64,000 nt of DNA from Luteitalea sp. (GCA_009377495.1 WHTZ01000010.1:53202-117201); one strand, 5' to 3'; numbered from the stretch's first letter, positions 1 through 8,457 are shown. The notes: a model not told the origin generated them from the sequence alone. Program-made: numbers and translations.

Positions 1-1290
1 CAGCGTGACGGTTGGCACGACCCACGACACGTCACCAATATCGTCCGAGCCGCCGCCACGATTGTCCTCGTCTTCGACCGGCTCGCCGATCTCATCGATC
101 TCGGTCTCGAGCCCCTTCTCCTCGACCTTCAGCTCCCGCTGCACGGCCTTCGCCAAGGCCTGGTCGGCTTCGTCCCAGTCGGGCATACCAACCGCTTCGA
201 TGTTGGCGTACATGGTCTCGGCCACGACTTTGTTGAAGTGCCTCGGCCAGGCCGATCCGAGGACCCGCGTCGACATGAGCTTGGCGCCGCTCATCATGGC
301 CGCGGCCTCGGCCATCGTGTTCCCGAGGTCCCACAGCTCTTTGATACGCGGATACTCGGTCTCGCGGAAGTAATACCAGACCGAGGCGCGCGACGGGACG
401 ACGTTTGGCTGATCGCCACCGTCAGGGATGATGTAGTGGGAGCGGTGCTGGAGCCGGAGATGCTCGCGGCGGAAGTTCCAGCCGATGTTCATCAACTCCA
501 CGGCATCGAGCGCGCTTCGTCCTCGCCATGGCGCACCAGCCGAATGGGCGGTCTCTCCCTGGAACGTGTACTCGATCGAGACGAGACCGGTGCCCGAGGT
601 GGCGCCCCAGCTCACGTCGAATGCATTTCCCACGTGTGAGAACAGGCACACGTCCACGTCTTTGAACAGGCCGGCGCGAATCAAATACGCCTTGCCACCC
701 ACGAGCTCCTCGGCCACACCCGGCCAGAGCACGAGCGTTCCCGGAAGTTCTTCACGTTCCATGATGCTCTTCACGGCGAGGGCAGCCACGATGTTCACGG
801 CCTGGCCAGAGTTGTGGCCTTCGCCGTGGCCGGGCGCACCGGCGACGAGCGGATCGTGATACGCCACACCTGGCTTCTGGGAGGCTCGCGGAATGCCGTC
901 GATGTCGGAGCCAAGCGCAATGACGGGCTTGCCGCTCCCCCAACGCGCCAGCCACGCTGTCGGCATACCCGCCACGCCGCGCTCGATGGTGAACCCGTGC
1001 TCTTCCAGCAGGTCGGTCAGGTAGCGGGACGTCTCGACCTCTTGGTACCCCAGCTCGCCGAAGCTGAAGACGCTGTCGACGATTTGCTGGACCAGCGTCG
1101 CCATCCCGTCCACGTCGGTGGCGGCTCGAGCCTTCAGCTCCTGGACACGCGGATCCACGTGTTCCTGAGCACGCTGCTGCGGGGATGGCGCGGCCGGCGC
1201 TCGAGACGGCGATTCGGGCTGGCCATGCAGAACCGGGCCGAGGGCGAGGATGAAGAAAACGGACACAAACGGCACACAAAAACGACGCAT
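1..1290 (-). CDS. Exported M20-family amidohydrolase (AbgB-like), 3' end cut by the window edge
   Basis: About 430 residues are visible and the frame stays open to the left edge, so the C-terminus is missing. The protein opens with a signal peptide (MRRFCVPFVSVFFILALG, then a cleavage-like LHGQ). The metal-site motifs of M20D peptidases/amidohydrolases follow in order: GSDIDGIP, GHGEGHNSGQ, the catalytic pair VAEELVGG, and later QNP-like and HxxxN segments. The closest family I recognise is AbgB, which cleaves p-aminobenzoyl-glutamate and other N-acyl amino acids with two bound metal ions. The substrate here is unknown; the signal peptide implies periplasmic degradation of peptides or acyl-amino acids. 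The ATG at 1290-1288 has a GGAGG seven bases upstream. I am sure of the family, not of the substrate. Confidence 0.88.
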   Translation of the reverse strand, partial: MRRFCVPFVSVFFILALGPVLHGQPESPSRAPAAPSPQQRAQEHVDPRVQELKARAATDVDGMATLVQQIVDSVFSFGELGYQEVETSRYLTDLLEEHGFTIERGVAGMPTAWLARWGSGKPVIALGSDIDGIPRASQKPGVAYHDPLVAGAPGHGEGHNSGQAVNIVAALAVKSIMEREELPGTLVLWPGVAEELVGGKAYLIRAGLFKDVDVCLFSHVGNAFDVSWGATSGTGLVSIEYTFQGETAHSAGAPWRGRSALDAVELMNIGWNFRREHLRLQHRSHYIIPDGGDQPNVVPSRASVWYYFRETEYPRIKELWDLGNTMAEAAAMMSGAKLMSTRVLGSAWPRHFNKVVAETMYANIEAVGMPDWDEADQALAKAVQRELKVEEKGLETEIDEIGEPVEDEDNRGGGSDDIGDVSWVVPTVTL

Positions 1291-1358
1291 CACATCCTCC
1301 GAAAGAACAAGGGCGAGGGATGTCCGCCTTCGCGGCCTGGAGCCTGACGCTGCGGCCG

Positions 1359-1425
1359 CTTCGGCGAGACAGCCTTCGCCCCATGGCTTGCCTAGCCGAA
1401 GCTCGCCCGAAGGGTGAGCGAAGGC
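1359..1425. repeat. Palindromic GCCTTCGCC/CTTCGGCGAG-type intergenic repeat
   Basis: This stretch alternates CTTCGGCGAG, GCCTTCGCC, GCCGAAGC and GCCCGAAGG words that pair with each other. The same words occur in the extra segments inside the kinase gene (32290-32351) and tssG (about 54071-54224), which marks a dispersed repeat. It lies between the selenocysteine tRNA and the amidohydrolase gene and could act as a hairpin after the tRNA. Confidence 0.5.
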
Positions 1426-1523
1426 TGGCGGAAGCGCCTGGGAGTTGAACCCAGCCCTCCCGCTCGTGGCAGGAGGCGACCGGTTTTGAAGACCGGGAGG
1501 GCCACCGGGCCCCGTTCGCTTCC
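1426..1523 (-). tRNA. selC: tRNA-Sec (anticodon TCA)
   Basis: Read on the minus strand, the segment starts GGAAGCG and ends CGCTTCC-G-CCA, so acceptor stem, discriminator G and CCA are all encoded. The anticodon loop CTTCAAA is closed by CCGGT/ACCGG; the anticodon TCA lies opposite 1487-1489. The D stem is long (GGGCC/GGCCC), the variable arm is an extended CCTCC...GGAGG hairpin, and the T arm is CTGGG-TTCAACT-CCCAG. A body of 95 nt plus CCA with these long arms is characteristic of bacterial tRNA-Sec, which inserts selenocysteine at UGA with SelA, SelB and SelD. None of those genes is in the window. Confidence 0.93.
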
Positions 1524-1537
1524 ACAAGCTGCCGTCG

Positions 1538-2254
1538 CTAAGGCGATGGCGGGATGAGCGCGAGAAAGCTACCCGTATCCGTCAGATCGTCGAGCACCGT
1601 GTCTGCGCCGCACGCACGCAACTCGTCGGCTGAGTAGATGCCCGTTGCGACCGAGATAGCCAGTGCCCCACCCGCGTGCGCGCAGGCCACATCGCGCGGC
1701 GTGTCGCCGATGATCAAGACGTCGGCTGGATCGATCGGCGCCGCCGCGCGGAGCCGGTACCGCTCGAGCGCCACGGCGAGCAGATCGTTTCGGTCATACG
1801 CATCGTCACCAAACGCGCCCCAACCGAAGTGATGCCCGAGCTCGTAGAAATCGAGCTTGATCTCGGCCGCCTCAGGGAAGTTCCCGGTCAGCAAGCCTAG
1901 CGTCACATCGTCTCGATCCGCGAGCGCGTCGAGCAGCGAGCGAACACCAGGCAGCACGCCCGGGCCACCGTTGCTGGCCGACAGCTCTTCGCGGAGGAAG
2001 GTGCTGTACGCCTCACGGATCCGGGCGAGCAGCATCGTGTCGAGCGCCTCCGCCCCCGGTGCGAGGAGGTCGCGCAAGATGATGCTGTCCGTACGACCGG
2101 CCAGCGCGACCTCTCGCGCCCTCTTCGCGAGTGCAACGCGGCCGATGCCATCGGGCACTTCAGATACGGTGCGGAGCGCCCGCATCATGGCGCGCACGCC
2201 CGCACCGCCCGTGGTGATCAACGTCCCGTCGATGTCGAAGAGAAGGAGCTTCAC
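1538..2254 (-). CDS. HAD-superfamily hydrolase, phosphoglycolate-phosphatase-like
   Basis: The 238-residue protein begins with the HAD nucleophile motif LLFDIDGTL, which contains both catalytic aspartates. Motif II (LLTGN), a Lys in the cap-distal region (EIKLDFYELG) and the acidic motif (VLIIGDTPRDVACA) follow. Such enzymes remove phosphate from small molecules such as 2-phosphoglycolate or nucleotides. I chose the GTG at 2254, four bases after the stop of the upstream ABC-type gene, because the HAD fold starts right there. An in-frame start at 2299 would add 15 residues without family similarity and overlap the upstream gene. It is the last gene of a three-gene minus-strand operon. Confidence 0.85.
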   Translation of the reverse strand: MKLLLFDIDGTLITTGGAGVRAMMRALRTVSEVPDGIGRVALAKRAREVALAGRTDSIILRDLLAPGAEALDTMLLARIREAYSTFLREELSASNGGPGVLPGVRSLLDALADRDDVTLGLLTGNFPEAAEIKLDFYELGHHFGWGAFGDDAYDRNDLLAVALERYRLRAAAPIDPADVLIIGDTPRDVACAHAGGALAISVATGIYSADELRACGADTVLDDLTDTGSFLALIPPSP

Positions 2255-2258
2255 AGGT

Positions 2259-2972
2259 TCATCGCCAGAACCGCCATCCGCGCGACACGGGCGACACATG
2301 ACCCGTGCCCGGATCGAGCTTCAGTGCCCGCGCCGCCGCGGCGTCCGTAAACGCGCGATCCTGGGTCACCGCAAGCACCGTGAGGTTCCGTTCGGCTTCG
2401 GCAACGGCGCGGACGAGCGTACCCAAGGCGCCGCGATCGCGCGGCTCCAGTGAAACAGTCGGGTGCTCGAGCAACAGCAAGGCTGGCGCGAGCGCGAGGG
2501 CTCGCGCCAGGTGCAGGCGCATCCGATCCAGACTGCTGAGATTCGCAGCCGGCCCGTCGAGTGTCTCGCCAACGAGCCCGACGCGGGCTCCAACCACCTC
2601 GGCACGCGCCGTTGTCGACTCGTCCATCGGTTCGATCTCCACGGTGAACGGGAGTGCGAGGTTCTGCCGTACCGACAGACGTTCGAGCAAGACATTACGC
2701 GGCGTGACCAAGCCCAGTCGATCGAGCGATGCGAGCCACGCGTCGCCATCGCCAATGTCACGAGTCGCCTGACCAAAGATGCGCACCTCCCCAGCGTCCG
2801 GCGTCACGAACCCATTGACGACATTGACGAGCACTTCGGCCGCCGCGGCATCGAGCCCCGACAGCGTCACACACTCGCCACGCTGGACAGCGAACGCCTG
2901 GACGCGCAGTGGCCGGAGGCCGCGATAGTCTTTGACGAGGTCGCGGATTTCAATGGCGAGGAGAGTGTCCAC
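2259..2972 (-). CDS. ABC-transporter-like ATP-binding protein with degenerate nucleotide-binding motifs
   Basis: About 237 residues align by eye with ABC ATPases: an N-terminal beta segment (AIEIRDLVKDYRGLRPL), GECVTLSG where the P-loop should begin, the 'PDAGEVRIFG' turn, and ARALALAPALLLLEHPT at the Walker B position. The key residues are altered. The P-loop reads SGLDAAAAEVLV without the GxGKS/T lysine, the signature reads LSSLDRMRL instead of LSGGQ, and Walker B ends in EHP instead of DEP. No permease gene adjoins it. It may be a regulatory or scaffold pseudo-ATPase. GTG at 2972 is preferred; it lies 11 bases after the upstream stop. In-frame upstream starts exist. Confidence 0.72.
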   Translation of the reverse strand: MDTLLAIEIRDLVKDYRGLRPLRVQAFAVQRGECVTLSGLDAAAAEVLVNVVNGFVTPDAGEVRIFGQATRDIGDGDAWLASLDRLGLVTPRNVLLERLSVRQNLALPFTVEIEPMDESTTARAEVVGARVGLVGETLDGPAANLSSLDRMRLHLARALALAPALLLLEHPTVSLEPRDRGALGTLVRAVAEAERNLTVLAVTQDRAFTDAAAARALKLDPGTGHVSPVSRGWRFWR

Positions 2973-2982
2973 GCGCAGCCGG

Positions 2983-3957
2983 TCAAGCGTTGGCGCGCGC
3001 GGAGTGCGCGCCGCGCGACGCCGCGGGCCGGCGACCACGCTTCTCGGTATACGCGCGCAGCTCGCCGAGGAGCAGATTGAGGTGGTCGCGCTCCTCGTCG
3101 GCGAACTCGAGGAAGATCCGCTTGCCTTCCGAGTCCTCGAAGCGCTCGCCGTACTTCTTGAAGAACTGGTACGACCCCCGCTCGCAGCGAATGGCGATCT
3201 TCAGCGCATCGAGGTCGCTCGACACTTTGTTCAGCTCACTCGCCGCCGCAGAGAACAGGCCGTTGGCCGCGCCCTTGAAGAAGAGGAACGGCGGCCGCGA
3301 CTCGAGATCCGCGTCCTGCTTGAGCAGCTCCTCATAACGCGATTCGAGCTTGTTCAGGTGATCAACTTCTTCACCCGACAAGCGCTGAAAAATCGTGCGC
3401 GCGCGCGTGTTCTTCGTCATGCGCGCCGCCCGCGCGTAGAAGTCGCGGCCGGATCGCTCCGTCGCAATGGCAATGCGCAAGGCGTCACGCGCAAAGAGCA
3501 TCTCCGTTGTCTTCTCGGCGCCCTGCGGATGACCCGTCCGGCACGCTTCGCACGTGCCGTGGATCTGCAGCACCGTTTGGCCCATCTCGAAGCGGCGTAC
3601 GGACGCCACTTCCTCCATCAGCGATTCGATGTCGGAGCTGAGGAACTCGAACGACCGGCCGCAAGACTTGCAGACGAGGTGAAAGTGGCGCGGGTGCCGG
3701 TACGAGTGTTCGAAGCGGAATCGCCCCTCGCCGAAATCCACCTTGCGCGCGATGCCGTTCTGGACCATCCATTGCAGCGTGCGATAGACGGTGGCACGGC
3801 TGATGCGGTGGTCTTCTCGCCGAATCAGGTCCACCAAATCATCGGCGCTGAGGTGTCCCTCCTGGCGCAGGAACACATTCACGATGAAATCGCGCTTGTT
3901 GGAGCGTTTGGTTCCCACCGGACGCACGCGGTCAACTGACGCGGTACTTGAATGCAT
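2983..3957 (-). CDS. Fur-family regulator fused to a ferritin-like (rubrerythrin-type) domain
   Basis: The 324-residue protein has two parts. Residues about 10-140 form a Fur/PerR-type DNA-binding and metal-sensing domain: a winged helix with RISRATVYRTLQWM, HFHLVCKSCGRSFEF, and a second Cys pair CEAC. Residues about 150-300 form two helical halves with the diiron ligands of ferritin-like proteins, including the EExxDHL motifs EEVDHL and EERDHL and the upstream glutamates ATERS and RCERG. I infer a protein that both senses and binds iron or handles peroxide. ATG 3957 is used; a TTG at 3966 is also in frame. It heads the operon with the ABC-like and HAD genes. Confidence 0.85.
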   Translation of the reverse strand: MHSSTASVDRVRPVGTKRSNKRDFIVNVFLRQEGHLSADDLVDLIRREDHRISRATVYRTLQWMVQNGIARKVDFGEGRFRFEHSYRHPRHFHLVCKSCGRSFEFLSSDIESLMEEVASVRRFEMGQTVLQIHGTCEACRTGHPQGAEKTTEMLFARDALRIAIATERSGRDFYARAARMTKNTRARTIFQRLSGEEVDHLNKLESRYEELLKQDADLESRPPFLFFKGAANGLFSAAASELNKVSSDLDALKIAIRCERGSYQFFKKYGERFEDSEGKRIFLEFADEERDHLNLLLGELRAYTEKRGRRPAASRGAHSARANA

Positions 3958-4068
3958 GAGTCTCAACCCAACAGGCGAGGAGGTATCAGGTCCTCAGGTG
4001 GTGACCGCGCGGAAGTCCACACGCGCGGCCGCGAGCCGCCCATGTGCGACACCCGACGTCCACCACGG

Positions 4069-4398
4069 CTAGGCGCTGAAGGACGACCCGCACCCGCAAG
4101 TGCTCTTCGCGTTGGGATTCTTGATGGTGAAGCCGCCGCCGGCGAGGTTGTCGACGAAGTCCACCTCCGCATCCTTCAGATACCGCAAGCTGATCGGATC
4201 CACATACAGCTTGATCCCGTTCGATTCGACGATTTGATCCGCGTCGGTCGTGCCCTCGCCCTCCTCGATCATCAGGCCATACTGGAACCCGGAGCAGCCG
4301 CCGCCCTGTACGAACACGCGGAGGCCGGCCGCTTGCTTCTGCTCCTCAGAGAGCAGCTCCTGAATCTTGCCGGCGGCGCCGGATGTCACCGTAATCAT
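4069..4398 (-). CDS. erpA: Iron-sulfur cluster carrier/insertion protein, HesB/IscA/ErpA family
   Basis: The 109-residue protein matches the A-type Fe-S carrier family in length. The three conserved cysteines are present: GGGCSGFQY and the C-terminal STCGCGSSF. Together they hold a [2Fe-2S] or [4Fe-4S] cluster in a dimer before transfer to apo-enzymes. AAGGAG lies eight bases before the ATG at 4398. It is transcribed in the same direction as the Fur-ferritin gene, 111 bases upstream of it, in an iron-handling context. I cannot distinguish ErpA from IscA by sequence alone. Confidence 0.9.
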   Translation of the reverse strand: MITVTSGAAGKIQELLSEEQKQAAGLRVFVQGGGCSGFQYGLMIEEGEGTTDADQIVESNGIKLYVDPISLRYLKDAEVDFVDNLAGGGFTIKNPNAKSTCGCGSSFSA

Positions 4399-4495
4399 GC
4401 ATGCACTCCTTACACGCGCCTTCTTGGCGCCGTATCAACTCAGTATAACGGCTCGCTTGGGACCACAGCAAGCAAACGCGCGAAGGGGGGCGGGC

Positions 4496-4567
4496 GGAAA
4501 AAGGGAACCGGGTACCCTTTTTCCACGCGCATTACCCCCAGGGAAAGGTTACCCGGTTCCTTTTTTC
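4496..4567. repeat. A-tract inverted repeat (AAAAAGGGAACCGGG family)
   Basis: The arms 4498-4514 and 4550-4566 are near-perfect reverse complements (AAAAAGGGAACCGGGTA pairing with TTACCCGGTTCCTTTTTT). The left arm is itself partly palindromic. The element lies between the divergent erpA and aspA genes. Similar A-tract palindromes lie at 11209-11275, 15910-15936 and 33909-34058, so this is a dispersed family. It could also act as a bidirectional terminator, but here it stands between promoters. Confidence 0.7.
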
Positions 4568-4690
4568 GCCCTCGGCAGAGCTTCGGTCGCGAGGTCCGGT
4601 GCCCGCTTCCCGACAACGTGGGCGGTCCGCGCTTTCCGACCCACTGACCTGACCACTTCCCGATGCAGTAGGATCCCCAGCGGAGGTCAG

Positions 4691-6238
4691 ATGATGCCCA
4701 CCCGTACGGAACGCGATCCGCTCGGCGAAAAGAACGTGCCCGCCGAGGCGTACTATGGCATTCAAACGCAACGTGCGATCGAGAACTTCCCGATCAGTGG
4801 CCTGCGAGCGTCGGCCACCTTCGTCGTCGCGACGATCCTCGTGAAACGTGCGGCCGCAGAGGCCAACGTCGCTACCGGCCAACTGGATCGTGAGGTTGGC
4901 GAGGCCATCATGCGCGCGGCGGATGAAATCCTCGATGGTCAGTTACGCGATCAGTTCGTCGTGGACGTGTATCAGGCAGGCGCGGGCACGTCGCACAACA
5001 TGAACGCCAACGAGGTGCTCGCAAACCGTGCGGCGGAGCTTCTGGGCGAACGCCGTGGCACGTACAAGCGCGTCCACCCCAACGATCACGTCAACATGGG
5101 ACAGTCGACAAACGACGTGTTCCCGACGGCCACGCGATTGGCGCTGCTGCTCGCCACGGTGGCACCACCGCCCGAGCTCGACGTGCCGCCGGACCCACGC
5201 ACGCTCGAGGGCGCGCTCCCGGTGGTCGTCGCGGGGAGCGGCCGGGCGTTGTTTCAGCAGCCCACGCTCGCAGCCTCGGCTCGTCGGCTCGCTCAGGCGC
5301 TCGACGAGAAGGCGGGTGCCTTCGCGCACATCATGAAAGCGGGGCGCACGCACCTGATGGACGCCGTGCCCATTACGCTCGGACAAGAGTTCAGCGGCTT
5401 CGCCGCCTCGGTCGCGAGCGCGACCGACGAGGTGGAGCGCGCGGCCCGCCCGCTCCACGAGCTGAACCTCGGCGCGACAGCGGTGGGAACGGGGCTCAAC
5501 GCCGACCGTGCGTACACGGAAGGCGCCGCGGCAAACCTGGCGCGACTAACGGGCCTGGACGTCGTACCGGCGGCGAACGCGTTCCGCGTGACGCAAAGCA
5601 TGGGCGACGTCGCAGGCTTCTCGGGCGCCGTGCGACGACTGGCGATCGAGGTCGGCAAGATCGCGAGCGACCTGCGCCTGCTCGGCATGGGACCACGCGC
5701 GGGCCTTTCCGAGATTCTGTTGCCCGCCGTGCAGCCCGGATCATCCATCATGCCGGGTAAGGTGAATCCATCGGTGCCGGAAATGGTAAACCAGGTCGTG
5801 TTTCAGGTGATGGGGTGCGACATGACCGTGGCCATCTCGGCCGAGCATGGACAGCTCGAGCTCAACGTCATGATGCCGGTCATTGCGTGGAACGCGTTGC
5901 ACGCGTGCACGATTCTCGCCAACGCCATGGACGCGCTCCGTCGCCGTACCATCGAAGGCCTGGTGGCAGATGAGGCGCGCTGCCGCGAGCTGCTCGATCG
6001 CAGCACGGCCGCGGCGACCGCGCTCAGCCCGTACATCGGCTACGCGGCAACCGCGGAAGTCGCCAAAGAAGCCGTGCGAACGGGCACGGCGATTCGCGAT
6101 CTCGTCTTGACGCGAGGCCTCTTGTCCAAAGACGAGATCGATCGCATTCTGTCGGTAGAAGCCATGACCTCGCCTGGTGTGGTCGGGCGTACGGACGCGT
6201 CCAAGAGCGTCGATGCAGTGGCACGCCAAAAAAGCTGA
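4691..6238 (+). CDS. aspA: Aspartate ammonia-lyase
   Basis: The enzyme interconverts aspartate with fumarate and ammonia. Visible family marks are the N-terminal RDPLGEKNVPAEAYYGIQTQR, AGTSHNMNANEVLANRA, GRTHLMDAVP, and the superfamily signature GSSIMPGKVNPSVPEMV with its catalytic serine loop. ATG 4691 follows GGAGG with good spacing and starts directly at the family N-terminus. The protein is 515 residues, about 40 longer than usual. The extra length lies between TRLALLLATV and ALDEKAGAFA (around residues 160-205) and is rich in Pro. Fumarase is less likely, because the opening and substrate motifs are those of aspartase. Confidence 0.92.
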   Translation: MMPTRTERDPLGEKNVPAEAYYGIQTQRAIENFPISGLRASATFVVATILVKRAAAEANVATGQLDREVGEAIMRAADEILDGQLRDQFVVDVYQAGAGTSHNMNANEVLANRAAELLGERRGTYKRVHPNDHVNMGQSTNDVFPTATRLALLLATVAPPPELDVPPDPRTLEGALPVVVAGSGRALFQQPTLAASARRLAQALDEKAGAFAHIMKAGRTHLMDAVPITLGQEFSGFAASVASATDEVERAARPLHELNLGATAVGTGLNADRAYTEGAAANLARLTGLDVVPAANAFRVTQSMGDVAGFSGAVRRLAIEVGKIASDLRLLGMGPRAGLSEILLPAVQPGSSIMPGKVNPSVPEMVNQVVFQVMGCDMTVAISAEHGQLELNVMMPVIAWNALHACTILANAMDALRRRTIEGLVADEARCRELLDRSTAAATALSPYIGYAATAEVAKEAVRTGTAIRDLVLTRGLLSKDEIDRILSVEAMTSPGVVGRTDASKSVDAVARQKS

Positions 6239-6923
6239 CGGAACCGGCAGGGACACGAGCCGCTCAACACTGTGGGTGCTCCCGGTGTTGCTGGTCGGCT
6301 CGCTCACCGCCGCGGCTCCCTTGCAGGCACAAGGCGGCCGCGAACACCGCCAGGTCCGGCCCTTTTCACCCGAGGATCTGGGTTTGCTCGAAGGGCCGGA
6401 CCGCGAGGCGTGGCAGAGGCCGGACCAGGTCATGGACGCGCTCGGGATTGCTGACGGCTCGACGGTGGCAGACCTGGGCGCCGGCGGCGGCTGGTTCACC
6501 GTCCGGCTCGCGCGACGCGTGGGCCCGAACGGCATTGTCTACGCCGAAGACATCCAGCAGCAGATGATTGACTCGATCACGCGGCGTGTCGGACGCGAAG
6601 GGCTCAACAACGTGAGATTCAAGCTCGGCACGGCCGATGATCCAGACCTGCCGGCTGGCCTGCTGGACGCCGCGCTGATGGTCGATATCTACCACGAGGT
6701 GGAGCAGAAGGTGGAGCTCCTGCGCAACGTGAAGCGGGCCCTCAAGCCCACCGGTCGGCTCGGCGTCGTGAACTACACGAAGGATGGCGGCGGGCCAGGG
6801 CCCGCGATGGATGTCCGCATCGACCCGCAGGTGGTGATCGAAGACGCGCGCGCGGCGGGGCTCCGCCTGCTCACGCACGAGACGTTTCTGCCGTATCAGT
6901 ACCTGTTGATCTTCGGGAATTAG
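6213..6923 (+). CDS. Class I SAM-dependent methyltransferase with N-terminal signal sequence
   Basis: The 236-residue protein starts at ATG 6213, overlapping the end of aspA by 26 bases. Residues about 15-38 look like a cleavable signal or membrane anchor (LWVLPVLLVGSLTAAAPLQAQ). The Rossmann SAM site reads VADLGAGGGWFTVRLA, with acidic ribose-binding YAEDIQQQM and the usual later motif GRLGVVNYTKDG. The target is unknown. A SAM enzyme outside the cytoplasm is chemically puzzling unless the leader is a retained membrane anchor. The overlap suggests co-translation with aspA. Confidence 0.83.
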   Translation: MQWHAKKADGTGRDTSRSTLWVLPVLLVGSLTAAAPLQAQGGREHRQVRPFSPEDLGLLEGPDREAWQRPDQVMDALGIADGSTVADLGAGGGWFTVRLARRVGPNGIVYAEDIQQQMIDSITRRVGREGLNNVRFKLGTADDPDLPAGLLDAALMVDIYHEVEQKVELLRNVKRALKPTGRLGVVNYTKDGGGPGPAMDVRIDPQVVIEDARAAGLRLLTHETFLPYQYLLIFGN

Positions 6924-6938
6924 CTTGATCTTCGGGAA

Positions 6939-7562
6939 TTAGCCGGTCCAGCCTCGGGAGCCGACGAGCCGCCACAGCGACGGCAGCACGGCGGCGGCGA
7001 TCACGAGCTTTACCAGGTCGGCCACCAGGAACGGTGCCACACCAACCTCGAAGGCACGCGCGAGCCCCATGGCTGGCGGCACATACGCTAACCGCAGCAC
7101 ACCACCGATGAACAGAATCGCGAGGCCGATGGACATGGCCGCAAGCGACGTCAGATAGCGACGGTCGAAACCGCGCTCGGCGAGCCACCCCGTGACGAAC
7201 GCGGCGCATGGATAGGCAAGCAGGAAACCGGCGGTCGGCCCCAGCAATCGGGCGGCGCCCTGGGGCAGAAACGGCGATGCGGCGAAGACAGGCAGGCCGG
7301 CCACACCTAACATGAGGTACAGGACTTGACTGAGGAACCCGAGGCGCGCCCCCAGTGCCGCGCCCCCCAGCAGGACGACAGCCGGCTGCAAGGTGAAGGG
7401 CACCGGCTGGAACGGAATCGTCATCTGCGCTGCCGCGGCCGTGAGCACCGTGAGGAACAACACGGCACCAACCTGCACCGCGCCCGAGGACGCTCGGTCA
7501 CCGGCCAGCTCTCCAAACAGCGTCGGCGCCACGATCGCTCTTGCGCCGTCACGACTCAGCAT
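6939..7562 (-). CDS. bioY: Biotin transporter BioY (ECF S-component)
   Basis: About 207 residues with five to six hydrophobic segments. The BioY family core is clear: [27 protein letters not shown], followed by [13 protein letters not shown] and [20 protein letters not shown]. BioY captures biotin in the membrane, alone or with the shared ECF energizing module. No bioM or bioN genes are adjacent. ATG 7562 was chosen; it faces thiD, leaving only 17 bases between the two start codons, so each promoter must lie inside the other gene or the starts are slightly further in. Confidence 0.9.
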   Translation of the reverse strand: MLSRDGARAIVAPTLFGELAGDRASSGAVQVGAVLFLTVLTAAAAQMTIPFQPVPFTLQPAVVLLGGAALGARLGFLSQVLYLMLGVAGLPVFAASPFLPQGAARLLGPTAGFLLAYPCAAFVTGWLAERGFDRRYLTSLAAMSIGLAILFIGGVLRLAYVPPAMGLARAFEVGVAPFLVADLVKLVIAAAVLPSLWRLVGSRGWTG

Positions 7563-7579
7563 GCAGCGCATTTTATCGC

Positions 7580-8374
7580 ATGAAAAGAGCACTGACAATT
7601 GCAGGCTCGGACTCCGGCGGCGGCGCGGGCATTCAGGCAGACCTCAAGACATTTGCCGCGCACGGCGTGTTCGGCACGAGTGCGATTACCGCGATCACCG
7701 CGCAAAACACGCGGGGCGTGACGGCCGTGCACCCGCTTGCCGCTGACCTCGTGATTGCGCAGATCGAGGCCGTGGTGGAGGACATCGGCGTCGACGCGGT
7801 CAAGACGGGGATGCTGGCCACGGCTGCGATCGTATCGGCCGTGGCGGCCGCGGCGGATGCGCTCGAGCTGCCGCGACTCGTGGTCGACCCGGTCATGGTG
7901 GCCAAAAGCGGCGACAGCCTTCTCGAGGCCGAAGCCATCACCGCCCTGAAGCTCGAGCTCTTGCCGCGCACGTACGTGCTCACACCAAACGCACCGGAAG
8001 CCGCCGTTCTCACCGACCTGCCGGTCACGACCGTGAATGAGGCGCGCGAAGCGGCCCGCGTCCTGCATCGCCTCGGCGCGCGCGTGTCCGTGATCAAAGG
8101 TGGACATCTGGAAGGAGATGAGGTCGTCGATCTGCTCTTCGACGGCCACCAGTTCGTCGAGCTCGGCGGGCCGCGTTTGAACACGCGACACACACACGGT
8201 ACTGGTTGCACCTTCGCCGCCGCCATCGCGGCCAACCTCGCCCTGGGTCGGCCGCTCGAGGAAGCCGTGCGTGCCGCGAAAACCTACGTGGCCGAAGCGA
8301 TCCGGCACGCGCCAGGCATTGGCTCCGGCCGTGGACCAATCGATCACTTCTGGCGGTTGTCAGATTTCGCGTGA
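7580..8374 (+). CDS. thiD: Hydroxymethylpyrimidine/phosphomethylpyrimidine kinase
   Basis: 264 residues, normal for ThiD. It phosphorylates HMP and then HMP-P in thiamine pyrimidine synthesis or salvage. Marks are the N-terminal [33 protein letters not shown], the [12 protein letters not shown] loop and the ribokinase-fold phosphate loop [14 protein letters not shown] with its catalytic region. ATG 7580 begins exactly at the family N-terminus. It is divergent from bioY, so two vitamin genes share one control region. Confidence 0.94.
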   Translation: MKRALTIAGSDSGGGAGIQADLKTFAAHGVFGTSAITAITAQNTRGVTAVHPLAADLVIAQIEAVVEDIGVDAVKTGMLATAAIVSAVAAAADALELPRLVVDPVMVAKSGDSLLEAEAITALKLELLPRTYVLTPNAPEAAVLTDLPVTTVNEAREAARVLHRLGARVSVIKGGHLEGDEVVDLLFDGHQFVELGGPRLNTRHTHGTGCTFAAAIAANLALGRPLEEAVRAAKTYVAEAIRHAPGIGSGRGPIDHFWRLSDFA

Positions 8375-8392
8375 GCGGCCTACGTTCGAGCT

Positions 8393-8435
8393 GTAGGGCG
8401 CCCCCTTAGGGGCGCCATCCTTAGGGGCGCCATCC
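8393..8435. repeat. GTAGGGCG-type palindromic intergenic repeat
   Basis: GTAGGGCGCCCCCTTAGGGG opens a hairpin with arms GGCGCCC (8397-8403) and GGGCGCC (8410-8416). A second half copy, TTAGGGGCGCCAT, follows at once. It lies between thiD and moaE and may stop thiD transcripts. It is one member of the commonest repeat family in the window (see 19522, 26415, 45270, 47175, 54505, 57342). Confidence 0.65.
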
Positions 8436-8445
8436 CGAGGCGGGC

Positions 8446-8451
8446 TATACT
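8446..8451 (+). promoter_or_regulatory. Possible -10 box (TATACT) of moaE
   Basis: TATACT ends seven bases before the GTG start of moaE at 8458. If it is used, transcription would begin at or very near the start codon and the mRNA would be leaderless. No convincing -35 hexamer is seen. Confidence 0.35.
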
Positions 8452-8457
8452 CGAAGC

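Noticed and set aside
1426..1523. tRNA-Sec as an attachment site for an integrated element
   Set aside because: No integrase, phage genes or duplicated tRNA end is seen nearby.
752..1525. A 257-codon minus-strand frame crossing the selenocysteine tRNA
   Set aside because: It overlaps both the tRNA and the amidohydrolase gene in another frame; both overlapped features are well supported.
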